From Deltaproteobacteria bacterium (GTDB taxonomy: Bacteria > JAGRBM01 > JAHCIT01): a stretch of DNA of 64,000 nt. The position numbers were made by a program, and so were the translations under genes. This document shows, in pieces, positions 52,071-60,226 of this stretch. The notes under the pieces are model-generated. The model was not told the origin of the DNA. It saw only the letters and a list, made by a program, of their open reading frames with translations, and did not search any database. Each line of letters starts with the position of its first letter. Position 1 is the first letter of the stretch. The stretch lies in assembly GCA_026129095.1 (NCBI GenBank), contig JAHCIT010000005.1, positions 248,001-312,000 on the forward strand, given 5' to 3'.

Positions 52071-52798
52071 GAAATCTCCTTTGACGGGAATCCATTCACC
52101 CGTATGTCTGCAAGCCTGATCCAGACCAGTAACGGTCCGGGTAATGTTGAAAATGCGCCAATCCTGGGTACTACCTTCCGGTTCGTATAAATCCGGAGGC
52201 CCCCCGCTCGTTGATGTTCAAGACAGAAATTCGCCGCAGCGGCCCAGCGTCCTATCACGTCCGCCGTATAGTCATGGCGGAGCAGCAGTCCCTCGGGGCT
52301 GAATTGAAATGACTGGTTTCGGCAGTGCGTCGGGAAATTATCGGGAAAGACCGCGTCCAGAATAATGTCGCCAGCATTCGACCGCCGGTCACGGATCACC
52401 ATGCCCGGCTCGGTCAGAAGCCAGGGGAATGACAGATAATTCCATAGTGCGTAGCCGCAGAAATAGAGGAGATCTGCCGCATCCCATCTGAAGTTCCGGC
52501 TGAAATGTTCGAATGAGCTTCGGGGCGACTCACGTTCCAGCACAACATCGGATTCTGAGCGGATCGACACGACGTCCGGAGTCCAGATTCCTGAATATCC
52601 CTGTGCCGGATAGTTGTCGATCCGGACGACCCGCCGGCGGGGTTCCACATGGATAGGCTTGCCTATCAGCTTTCCGCCCTGGAACCGGGAACGGAAGGCG
52701 AGCCCGTCAGTCGAAAGAATGGCCTCGATCGTTTCGCATGACGCCCACCGTTCCATTCCGCCATGAGCTGCCACGACCTCGCGCAACGATGGGTTCAT
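52067..52798 (-). CDS. Hypothetical soluble protein between membrane protein and SDR
   Basis: 243 residues, no signal peptide, rich in Trp, Arg and Tyr. N-terminal VVAAHGGMERWASCETIEAI resembles the opening of lipid-binding beta-barrel proteins ('xAHGGxxxWxxxxxIxxxxxxxG'), followed by strands (GKPIHVEPRRRVVRID, GDIILDAVFPDNFPTH, PEGLLLRHDYTADVIG). It overlaps its neighbours by four bases on both sides. A lipid- or quinone-binding role is a guess. Confidence 0.65.
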   Translation of the reverse strand: MNPSLREVVAAHGGMERWASCETIEAILSTDGLAFRSRFQGGKLIGKPIHVEPRRRVVRIDNYPAQGYSGIWTPDVVSIRSESDVVLERESPRSSFEHFSRNFRWDAADLLYFCGYALWNYLSFPWLLTEPGMVIRDRRSNAGDIILDAVFPDNFPTHCRNQSFQFSPEGLLLRHDYTADVIGRWAAAANFCLEHQRAGGLRIYTNRKVVPRIGAFSTLPGPLLVWIRLADIRVNGFPSKEIS

Positions 52799-53592
52799 GG
52801 GTATCCGATATCTACCACTCGGCCGGTGAAAGCAGAGGCAGCTTCGGTTGCGAGAAAAGCGATGGCCTGACCTGCGTTTTCGAGTGTCAACGGGCGTCCC
52901 GAGACCTGGAGCTTCCGGATCCGCTCGGCGTATTCAGCGACCGGTATTCCCGCCGTGACGGCATTGGCCGCCATGGTGAGCTGAATCGTCCGGGTTTCGC
53001 CGATCGAGTCCAGACGGGCACAAACCACCCGAATGCCGCGCGGGGCATATTCGGCCGTCAATACTCGTGCCAGACCTTCGACTGCGTCGCTGGCTGCTGT
53101 GATTCCGGCCATATGCGGGATGGAATGGCGCGATAGAGAGGATGTGATCAGAATGATGACGCCGCCATCTGTCGTCATCCGCCGGGCTACGAGACTTGAG
53201 GTCAGAAACTGCGACCCGGCGATTGCTCTCAGGGTTCCGGTGAATTGGTCGAATTTCAGCTCCGTCGAGGGAAGCCCGTATCCGGCATCCACCGGGGAAA
53301 GCCCAATGCCGTTAAAGGTAATATCAAAACGCGGGATGAGCCGCTCGATCTTTCGCAGGTATCCTTCAACGGAAGCCGTGTCAGCCGCATCTACGATATC
53401 TGCCGCTACAGTCCGGCCGAGAGCCTTTTCCAGCCGTTTTGCCGCTAGCTCAAGTCGCCCCTCATTCCTCGCTGAAAGGAATAGCCGCGCACCCAGTCTT
53501 CCGAGCGAAGCGGCAACTGCTTGCGAAATCTCTCCGGTTGCAGCAAAGATGACTGCGTTCCGTCCAGCGAGTGGTAAACTTGTCTGACTCAT
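52795..53592 (-). CDS. SDR-fold protein lacking the Tyr-xxx-Lys pair
   Basis: 265 residues of the SDR fold. The glycine motif is altered (IFAATGEISQAVAASLG), the acidic/basic discriminator is LSARNEGRLE, and the serine strand is present (IILITSSLSRHS). In place of YxxxK the sequence reads MAGITAASDAVEGLA, so both catalytic Tyr and Lys are missing. The C-terminal FTGRVVDIGYP keeps the fold signature. It may bind cofactor without turnover or act as a sensor. It is first in a three-gene operon and divergent from the ECF sigma factor. Confidence 0.75.
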   Translation of the reverse strand: MSQTSLPLAGRNAVIFAATGEISQAVAASLGRLGARLFLSARNEGRLELAAKRLEKALGRTVAADIVDAADTASVEGYLRKIERLIPRFDITFNGIGLSPVDAGYGLPSTELKFDQFTGTLRAIAGSQFLTSSLVARRMTTDGGVIILITSSLSRHSIPHMAGITAASDAVEGLARVLTAEYAPRGIRVVCARLDSIGETRTIQLTMAANAVTAGIPVAEYAERIRKLQVSGRPLTLENAGQAIAFLATEAASAFTGRVVDIGYP

Positions 53593-53653
53593 CGAACCGC
53601 CTGACTGCGTAGTGGCGCTATCACATATAAGACGTTCGAGGAGCCCGAAACGG

Positions 53654-54379
53654 ATGGAAGAAAATAGCGGTCAGATATACGAACGGCTCCGTCCGGAGCT
53701 TACGGCCTATTTATGCCGGCTGGTTATCCGACCGGCCGTCGCCGAAGAAATAACCCAGGCGGCATTTGTCCGGTTTCTGGAGAGCCGTGAGGATCCCGCA
53801 TGGCAGCCAGAATCGGCAAAAGCCTGGCTCTTCCGGGTTGCCACAAACCTCGCCATCGACGAGCGGCGCAAGCATTCGAACTGGCGTGAGAATGCTCTAA
53901 CTGAACTGAAGATCGCTGCCGAAGCCGACGCAGGCTTTGTCGCAAGCTCGCAGGAACTGGCGTCTACCCCTGAAACTGGCACCATAGCTCGCGAGCACTT
54001 GATTGCCTGCTTTGCCTGCGTGCTCCGGAATCTTCCGGAACAGAAGGCGGCGGCACTGCTGCTCAAGGAGGTTCACGGTTTTTCGCTAGCCGAATCGGCC
54101 TCAGTCCTTGAAGCCACGGAGAATCAGGTGAAGAACTGGCTTCAGGAAGCACGCAGCTACATGGACTCGAAATACCGAACCACCTGTGCGCTGATCACGA
54201 AGGAAGGCGTTTGCCATCAGTGTGTCGAACTGGACGGTTTTTTCCGTGCCGACCGGGGCCGGCCCATCGAAGGCGGCGTAGATCACCTGGCGGAACGGAT
54301 TGAACTGCTTAAGACCGGCCGGTCGAAGCCGTGGGGGAGATGGCACAGGATGATGTTCGGTTTGCTCGACAGGCTCTGA
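53654..54379 (+). CDS. ECF-type RNA polymerase sigma factor with Cys-containing C-terminal extension
   Basis: 241 residues from the ATG at 53654. Sigma-70 region 2 (YERLRPELTAYLCRLVIRP, then 'KAWLFRVATNLAIDERRK') and region 4 (LRNLPEQKAAALLLKEVHGF, 'ENQVKNWLQEARSYM') are clear. A 60-residue extension begins TTCALITKEGVCHQCVELDG, a Cys pattern seen in some ECF groups that may sense metal or redox state. No anti-sigma gene is obvious; the membrane protein that follows by 15 bases could take that place. Confidence 0.85.
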   Translation: MEENSGQIYERLRPELTAYLCRLVIRPAVAEEITQAAFVRFLESREDPAWQPESAKAWLFRVATNLAIDERRKHSNWRENALTELKIAAEADAGFVASSQELASTPETGTIAREHLIACFACVLRNLPEQKAAALLLKEVHGFSLAESASVLEATENQVKNWLQEARSYMDSKYRTTCALITKEGVCHQCVELDGFFRADRGRPIEGGVDHLAERIELLKTGRSKPWGRWHRMMFGLLDRL

Positions 54380-54394
54380 ACCATAAGAAGCGCA

Positions 54395-54988
54395 ATGAAA
54401 GTCACCACAGACAGCTCCGGTAGGCTCTTGCTCGAAGAAGGTCTGCCGGCGCTTCGCTGGTCCCTTGTTGCGGGTGCCGTAGGCCTGTCGGTCCATTGGG
54501 GGGGAGCGCTCAGCACCGGGACGGCAACGACACTAAACCTTCTCCTTGAAGGAGTTGCCGTCGGTTTTGTTCTTCTGTGCGGTCTTTTGGTTCAGGACTC
54601 TAGGTTTCAATTTGACCCGGTCCGGAAGGTCCTGAGCTGGGAGTCTCGACGTCTGATCGGAACGAAACAGGGACGGATGCCGTTCGATGGCATCCGGCAC
54701 GTTGCTGTCTTGAAGCTGAGTCAGCGCGAGGGAAGTGCCGTCTCCACTTACTATCAGGTCGTTCTGGTCACCGACGCATTGCAACTCCGGCTCGGCAGCC
54801 GGGACCTGGACGAAACGGAAGCACTTTTGCTCGCCGGATCGGTGCATAAAGTTCTCGGCATTGATGAACCGCCCCGCATCGCTGCGCCGGCAGAGGTGGT
54901 AGAGGCCGGCGTGAAGATCGACGCGATCAAAGCCCGGCGGACCGAGACGGGGGAAACATTGGAAGAGGCGAGCAAAGATCTGCAATGA
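54395..54988 (+). CDS. Two-helix membrane protein following the ECF sigma factor
   Basis: 197 residues. Two membrane helices (RWSLVAGAVGLSVHWGG and LLLEGVAVGFVLLCGLLV) are followed by a cytoplasmic or periplasmic beta domain with the 'FDPVRKVLSWESRRLIGTK' and FDGIRHVAVLKLSQREG segments, a PH-like fold of the DUF-type 'membrane helix pair plus YxxFxxI'. A charged helical tail ends the protein. It is the last gene with the high-GC composition before the island starts. Confidence 0.6.
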   Translation: MKVTTDSSGRLLLEEGLPALRWSLVAGAVGLSVHWGGALSTGTATTLNLLLEGVAVGFVLLCGLLVQDSRFQFDPVRKVLSWESRRLIGTKQGRMPFDGIRHVAVLKLSQREGSAVSTYYQVVLVTDALQLRLGSRDLDETEALLLAGSVHKVLGIDEPPRIAAPAEVVEAGVKIDAIKARRTETGETLEEASKDLQ

Positions 54989-55057
54989 TGGCTGTTATTC
55001 ATGATCGTCACGGACGACCAGCGCAAGCCGGACCTGTCCAACCCCGTGACAAACTGA

Positions 55058-55082
55058 CTTTTGCTAAATAGTATTTCAAAAG
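55058..55082. promoter_or_regulatory. Inverted repeat upstream of the methyltransferase gene
   Basis: CTTTTG-13 nt-CAAAAG is an inverted repeat inside an AT-rich stretch (ttgctaaatagtattt) about 70 bases before the methyltransferase start. This is the expected place for a promoter or a repressor site controlling a restriction-modification operon. No controller-protein gene is present. Confidence 0.3.
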
Positions 55083-55148
55083 GTAGGAATGGCAGCGTAG
55101 CGATTACGAGTGATCCTAGGGGCGGTCGGCAATGCAGCCTGCTAATTG

Positions 55149-56420
55149 ATGGTCAAGATGAAGCCACGAGCAGCAGATTTCTACCGAATTAATCCGCCCG
55201 GCGTTTGTTCTCGCCGAAATAGATTAACTGCCGTCGATCTTTTTGCAGGCGCAGGCGGCATCTCGCTTGGGTTGATGAATTCTGGGTTCGATGTGCTTTT
55301 CGCGTCTGATATTTCCGGTCCGTGTATGGCGACGCATACGCTAAATCTTCCGAATATTAAATTCCAGCAAACCGATATCAGGTCTCTATCAGGCGCGAAA
55401 ATATTGCGTCAGACTGGTTTAGGTCGGGGCGAGCTGGACCTATTGATTGGTGGGCCACCGTGCCAAGGTTTTAGTATCCTCGGACAACGTGTCCTTGAAG
55501 ATCCTCGTAACCGCCTGTTTCAAGAGTTTGTTCGCATTGTTGGCGAACTGAAGCCCCGCGTCGCCGTGATCGAAAATGTCCCGGGCCTCGCTACCCTGAG
55601 CAAAGGTGTGCTTTTGAGTAGAATCGGGGCAGCCTTCGGAAGATTGGGTTATCGTGTGGAATGCGCGGAGCTTTTAGCTGCCCAATATGGTGTTCCCCAG
55701 ATGCGTTGGAGAATGTTTTTCGTCGCATGGCGGTCAGATTTCGGCCCGCGAACTGCGGGTTTCCCCGTCCCAACTCATGGGCGATTGGGAATTGGTGATC
55801 TAGTCCCAAATCGAAAGATTACAGACGTCCAATCCAAAGGCTTCCTGTCAATTTGGGATGCAATTAGTGATCTTCCGCCAATTGAGAGCGGCGAAGTCGG
55901 AACGATATATACGAATAAACCCAAATCGCCGTATCAAGTAGCCATGCGAGCAAACTGCAAACGCGCCGAATTGCACAATCACTATGCTCCAAAATTGTCA
56001 CCCATAAATCTCCAGAGAATTCAGACGCTCCAACCCGGCCAAGACTGGCGAGACTTACCACGAGAATTACTCCCTCCGGGGATGCAGCGCGCGCTACGAA
56101 AGGACCACACTCGTCGTTTTAGACGGATGAAGTGGGATGGCATTGCGCGCGCCATCATCACTAGATTTCGCGATCCCAAATCGGGGGAGTACATCCACCC
56201 CGACCAAACCCGCACGATAAGCATTCGGGAGGCTGCTCGTATTCAATCGTTTCCAGATTGGTTCGTGTTTGAAGGGAACTATACCGATCAGTACGATCAG
56301 ATCGGGAATGCCGTTCCGCCACTATTGGCACGCGCTGTAGGAACTGAAATCCAACAGGCTCTTGCAGCAGCGAGTGTTGAGCGTATAGTGCCAAAATCAC
56401 GATATAAAATTCCTGCGTGA
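55149..56420 (+). CDS. DNA (cytosine-5) methyltransferase of a NotI-like system
   Basis: 423 residues from ATG 55149 (TTG 55146 is also open). C5-methyltransferase motifs are in order: DLFAGAGGISLGL binds SAM, GGPPCQGFSILGQR carries the nucleophile (C105), VIENVPGLATLS, QYGVPQMRWRMFFVAW, and the late RIQSFPDWFVF and QIGNAVPPLLARAVG. The target-recognition part lies between about residues 205 and 330. It should protect host DNA from the restriction enzyme whose gene starts one base before its stop. GC content falls sharply relative to the left neighbour. Confidence 0.92.
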   Translation: MVKMKPRAADFYRINPPGVCSRRNRLTAVDLFAGAGGISLGLMNSGFDVLFASDISGPCMATHTLNLPNIKFQQTDIRSLSGAKILRQTGLGRGELDLLIGGPPCQGFSILGQRVLEDPRNRLFQEFVRIVGELKPRVAVIENVPGLATLSKGVLLSRIGAAFGRLGYRVECAELLAAQYGVPQMRWRMFFVAWRSDFGPRTAGFPVPTHGRLGIGDLVPNRKITDVQSKGFLSIWDAISDLPPIESGEVGTIYTNKPKSPYQVAMRANCKRAELHNHYAPKLSPINLQRIQTLQPGQDWRDLPRELLPPGMQRALRKDHTRRFRRMKWDGIARAIITRFRDPKSGEYIHPDQTRTISIREAARIQSFPDWFVFEGNYTDQYDQIGNAVPPLLARAVGTEIQQALAAASVERIVPKSRYKIPA

Positions 56421-57538
56421 TGAAGAAACCAAGCAAAGCCGCTCGTGGAAATTATGTTAGCGAATGGTTCGGCCATCGCGTATTTCCGAATGTCGTAGCC
56501 GGGAAAAAGAGTTTGAAAGAGCAGCAAGCAGAGTCGTGCCCCTTCTTAACCGCTGCAATTGGTGAGGTCAGAACATGTATCAAAAGTAGTGCTGCGCGAG
56601 GTGTGTGCACGATCAACACTGCTACTAGTGGTACCAGAATGGATTGGCTGGTCTGCCCATACCGAGCTCTTGATCCGTCACTTCTTGAAAGTGCGGTCAG
56701 ACGGCTATTCGGATTTCGCGAAAGCCAAGCTGTATATATCATTCCTGCCATTCGGTTAGAGGCAGAGAAAATCAGAGAAGAGATAGGCCAAAGGCTCCGA
56801 TCAGGAGATCGGGTATTTATTTATTTTGACGAAAAACTAGGCGGCGAACTAAGTATACCCGCAACTGCGAAGTCGCCAGAGTTTTCCTTCGACGTCACAA
56901 TAATCGAAATCGAATTATCAGATGGTCGGCCGCATGTTGGCCGTTTTGGCGTTATTGAAATTCAGACCATGGATTTCCACGGCTCATATAGAAAGGCCGT
57001 TGCTAATCTCAAGGACGCTCTTCGGCTGCACCCAAAAGATTTTGCTACATCATTACAGACCAATCAAAACTGGTTGAGTGAGGATATTGAAGGTCCAAAT
57101 ATAGCCAATGTGTTTAAACGAACATTCTATCAAATGATGTTTAAGTTTCAGCTCGGTCAAAATCCACGTTGTGCAGGATGTGTCCTTGCCGTTCCACTGT
57201 CGGTTTGGGAAAGTTGGCAGCGTCACTTGGGACAACCAGAGCTGAGATCAGAGCCAGATGGGACATTCAGTCTGTTCCCAAGTGGTGGTGCCCGACCCCC
57301 CATTGTACCGGCTTGGATATACGTATTTGATATAAGTTCTATGAGTCGAACATCGCCCAGCCCACTAGTAATTTCAAAGATTATTGCTACCGATGCGACA
57401 TCTATTTCTCACTATGCACTTCAGGTCGCACCCGCAGCAGCATTAGAAAATATAGCATCTGCAACGGGTATGTTGACGCTTTTGGCACGCCGTATAAGCA
57501 GGCTTTGGCCGGAGTTAGGTACAACGTTAACGGTGTGA
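56420..57538 (+). CDS. NotI-family type II restriction endonuclease
   Basis: 372 residues from the ATG at 56420, overlapping the methyltransferase stop (TGATG). As I recall the NotI sequence, the match runs along the whole protein: EWFGHRVFPNVV, CPFLTAA, WLVCPYRALDP, EKLGGELSI, PEFSFD, VIEIQTMDFHGSYRKAV, GPNIANVFKRTFYQMMFKFQ and RCAG. Cysteines 40, 53, 63 and 79 fit NotI's iron site, and D158, E180 and Q182 its PD-(E)xQ catalytic set. NotI cuts GCGGCCGC; I infer a similar target. An alternative GTG start adds one residue. Confidence 0.88.
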   Translation: MKKPSKAARGNYVSEWFGHRVFPNVVAGKKSLKEQQAESCPFLTAAIGEVRTCIKSSAARGVCTINTATSGTRMDWLVCPYRALDPSLLESAVRRLFGFRESQAVYIIPAIRLEAEKIREEIGQRLRSGDRVFIYFDEKLGGELSIPATAKSPEFSFDVTIIEIELSDGRPHVGRFGVIEIQTMDFHGSYRKAVANLKDALRLHPKDFATSLQTNQNWLSEDIEGPNIANVFKRTFYQMMFKFQLGQNPRCAGCVLAVPLSVWESWQRHLGQPELRSEPDGTFSLFPSGGARPPIVPAWIYVFDISSMSRTSPSPLVISKIIATDATSISHYALQVAPAAALENIASATGMLTLLARRISRLWPELGTTLTV

Positions 57539-57795
57539 GGATTCCTTCCGTAGCGAATTATTGCGGGGGGGGATGATGATTGACACGTCCAGCAGGACGG
57601 ACCAATCGTACCAGATACGAGGATGAATCCATGATGGCCCGGGAACCCCAAAGGCATCTGGTTTGAGACTAGCCTTGGAGTGCACGGAATTGTCACGCGG
57701 TGTGCCATCTGGCGAAAACAGGATAATGCATTTGGGGTGTTGTAAAAATCGTATGGATATTTAAAATACGAATGATAGGTGCCATACTTTCCCTA

Positions 57796-58063
57796 ATGGC
57801 GGGGAAGCTCGTGACACTTGTGGTCACCTTCGACCTGGATGAAGACGATGATTACGACGATGCGTACAAGGTCTTAGCTAACTTCAATCTTGAGCCCGTA
57901 ACCACGAAAAAAATTGCCATTGCCGAGCACTACAGTGATGGGGAAGGTAACTATTGAAAATGCTGCTGCGGCTCGCGACGCAATTTTGGAGGTATTGAGG
58001 GCTGCCGGTTTGACCGTTAAACAAATCCTGGTTGTTGACGCAAACAAATGGGCCTCTAAATGA
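57796..58063 (+). pseudogene. Frameshifted small gene in the defence island
   Basis: Frame one from ATG 57796 encodes MAGKLVTLVVTFDLDEDDDY, then 'KVLANFNLEPVTTKKIAIAE' and HYSDGEG before stopping at 57955. A second frame, from ATG 57938, continues as if nothing had happened: GKVTIENAAAARDAILEVLR, AAGLTVKQILVVDANKWASK, and TGA at 58061. A small indel near 57945 would join them into one acidic alpha/beta protein of about 90 residues. Two overlapping genes are possible but less likely, since the second piece starts mid-fold. Family unknown. The 257 bases before it hold nothing I can identify. Confidence 0.5.
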
Positions 58064-58177
58064 ACCTGATCTCGGGCTGCTGACTGTGCTAAAACCGGTG
58101 CACACGCACGGCTGCTTTACATCAAGAGACACGCGGCGCCCTTCCAGACGATCGCGCTGGAAGACCTATGACAGAGC

Positions 58178-58816
58178 CTAATGCAAAAATTCATTAAATT
58201 TGAAGATGAAATTTCCGACCGATGCGACTTTGCTTAAGGGTTCGAGCAGTCTTGAAATAATACCGGCGTCGGGCTTCGTCTTAGAGAACTGCCGTTCAAT
58301 TTCATCCAAGTCGCCCAAATGCTCACGTCTCTCAACGTCGGTCAGATTTGCGTCACTGCTTAGAGCGTTCTTTGCGGCCCTAATTAGGGTGGCCAAAGTT
58401 TCTGAATCGACTGGACTGGGAAGGGTTTGGCTAATTGAGCTGTGCTTTCCCGTGAAAGCTATCTGGTTACTATTTCCATGCACGTTTACGACATTTACTT
58501 CGTGCTGGACATTATTGCCATCGTCGCTGCCGTCACGGTTTGATTCGACAAACATTCGTCCCTTCCCGGTCAGTTCCGCGTGAACCATTCCCTTGGGAAG
58601 AAATAGGCATTTGGCTATGCCTTGATCTTGCAGAGCATGCCCAGCGTCGATGAACCATCCGGAATCTGGCACGTCTATATCGAGAGCTCCCGCAATTTCC
58701 GGAAGCGGATAGTAGTGTGAACCCTTCTCTTGATCGAGGAGATAAAGCTGCTCAACAAGTTGGTTGAAGAATTCTGTGAAGGTAACCCGTGCCATAGAAG
58801 TTTTTTCCTGCGTCAT
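58178..58816 (-). CDS. Hypothetical protein with an amyloid/RHIM-like G-N-Q motif
   Basis: 212 residues. The N-terminal 95 residues form a winged-helix-like region (FTEFFNQLVEQLYLLDQEKG, YYPLPEIAGALDIDVPDSGW, AELTGKGRMFVES). Residues 107-131 read VNVVNVHGNSNQIAF then TGKHSSISQT, alternating hydrophobic and G/N/Q/S residues like bacterial amyloid-signalling or RHIM-type motifs. A helical C-terminal part follows (LATLIRAAKNALSS, VERREHLGDLDEIERQF). It is divergent from the MBL gene, with a 270-base gap. A role as regulator or effector of the conjugation system is speculation. Confidence 0.6.
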   Translation of the reverse strand: MTQEKTSMARVTFTEFFNQLVEQLYLLDQEKGSHYYPLPEIAGALDIDVPDSGWFIDAGHALQDQGIAKCLFLPKGMVHAELTGKGRMFVESNRDGSDDGNNVQHEVNVVNVHGNSNQIAFTGKHSSISQTLPSPVDSETLATLIRAAKNALSSDANLTDVERREHLGDLDEIERQFSKTKPDAGIISRLLEPLSKVASVGNFIFKFNEFLH

Positions 58817-58936
58817 ACACCTGAAATCCAGTTATTCGAGTTTCGAAGCTGAACTGTCCCAGATTACAAGATTGCTGATGGAGCCTCTATATTTCCCCAT
58901 AATATCACATGGTTATATTTTTTATTTTTCGTACCC

Positions 58937-58965
58937 TTGACGTTTTTTGAGCGATAGCCATTTTA
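58937..58965 (+). promoter_or_regulatory. Possible promoter for the MBL/E2-E1-JAB operon
   Basis: TTGACG at 58937-58942 is a good -35 box; 17 bases later ATTTTA (58960-58965) is a weak -10. It lies in the AT-rich gap about 120 bases before the MBL start codon and is oriented toward it. The rest of the 270-base gap shows no gene. Confidence 0.3.
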
Positions 58966-59086
58966 AGCAATGAGGGCTTTGGGGCTAAATCATTTGGTTT
59001 GGCCGACGTTGTGTTTTGGGAAGGCGTGAGCCTCAAAGACTTCATTCTTCGATCTCTTTTCGGCAACTCCTTTCCAGAATGGCACG

Positions 59087-60226
59087 ATGTTGAATGCTGA
59101 AGTGGCATTTAAGGGAGTTACCGTGACCTCCGAAGACTTGTATCCGAAAAGCAATGTAATGCGTGTCCTTTTTCTGTACGTTGGGCAGGGAGAGGCAACC
59201 CTTTTTCTCGTACCTGACGGCCTTGGTGGACACATCTCCATGCTTGTGGACTGCAACTATTCGCCGTCACTCAACGGAATCGACCTGCCATGCTTTTTAG
59301 CGGATACGCTCCCTAAGAATTCCAAGGGCAGACCGGTTCTCGACTTGTTCGTTAATACGCACCCTCATTCGGATCATCTTGGTGGCCTCAAAGCTCTACG
59401 GCAGGCCATAGAGATTCAGAACGTCTGGCACAGCGGTCATAATCCTGGCCGGGAACACGGTGATGCCTATAAAGAGCTGCAAACCCTGATGAAAGAAGTG
59501 GAAGACCGAAAGGGAAAGGTTGAAGAACTTCAGGGATCCCGGACGGCGGTCAAATTCGGAGCCGCTGAAGTTCATATCCTGGCGCCAGCCGAATACGTGA
59601 AAGATGAAATCGCCGACGAAAAGGCCGAAACACGCTATCAGCGTATACATGAGCATTGTGCGGTGCTTCGGGTAAGATACGGCTCCGCCGGCAAAAAAGT
59701 AGGTGTCCTGGTGACCGGGGATGCCGATAAAGCCGCATGGGAAAATCACATCACCGATTACCACGGTGCAAAAGAAGAGAACCGGCTAAAATCGGAAATA
59801 CTTAGTGCTTCCCACCACGGGTCCAGAACGTTTTTCAAAACGGATGAGGACGATGACAAGCCGTACACCAAACATCTCGATTACATCCAGCCAGAACGCT
59901 TGGTAATTTCCGCGCCGGCCCAGAAGGACAGTCCTCACGATCATCCGCACGATGATGCTCTTGAACTTTATCAAACATACATCGAAACGGACTGCATTCA
60001 CCATATGGGAGCCGGGCGTTGGTCATTTCAACTCGATGTTGATGACAAAGGGGATTACGAACTTGAAGAGGACCGAGGTAAAATTGCGGATGAATACCCG
60101 GCTTCGGATGATGATGAAAAATCAGACAAAGGCGGCGGCAGTGGCGGCACAAAAGCTACCATCGCCAGCACGCCCATCAGCCGTGTCGGCAAAACCCATC
60201 CAATGGGGATGCCAAGCGAGCGGTAA
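59087..60226 (+). CDS. Metallo-beta-lactamase-fold hydrolase, partner of the E2-E1-JAB fusion
   Basis: 379 residues. The MBL core is of the ComEC/competence type: VLFLYVGQGEATLFLV at the start, the metal motif NTHPHSDHLGGL (H92, H94, D96, H97), VLVTGDADKAAW (D212) and SASHHGSRTFF (H243/H244). The last 45 residues are an acidic, Gly-rich disordered tail (DEKSDKGGGSGGTK) ending in a short basic segment, KTHPMGMPSER. No signal peptide, so it is cytoplasmic. Its stop shares one base with the start of the fusion gene (TAATG), so the two products are made together. The substrate is unknown; nucleic acid, a nucleotide signal or a conjugate are possible. Confidence 0.82.
   Translation: MLNAEVAFKGVTVTSEDLYPKSNVMRVLFLYVGQGEATLFLVPDGLGGHISMLVDCNYSPSLNGIDLPCFLADTLPKNSKGRPVLDLFVNTHPHSDHLGGLKALRQAIEIQNVWHSGHNPGREHGDAYKELQTLMKEVEDRKGKVEELQGSRTAVKFGAAEVHILAPAEYVKDEIADEKAETRYQRIHEHCAVLRVRYGSAGKKVGVLVTGDADKAAWENHITDYHGAKEENRLKSEILSASHHGSRTFFKTDEDDDKPYTKHLDYIQPERLVISAPAQKDSPHDHPHDDALELYQTYIETDCIHHMGAGRWSFQLDVDDKGDYELEEDRGKIADEYPASDDDEKSDKGGGSGGTKATIASTPISRVGKTHPMGMPSER

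Noticed and set aside
55149-57538. Orphan methyltransferase plus unrelated gene
   Set aside because: The second gene matches NotI along its length and overlaps the methyltransferase stop, so the two form a restriction-modification pair.
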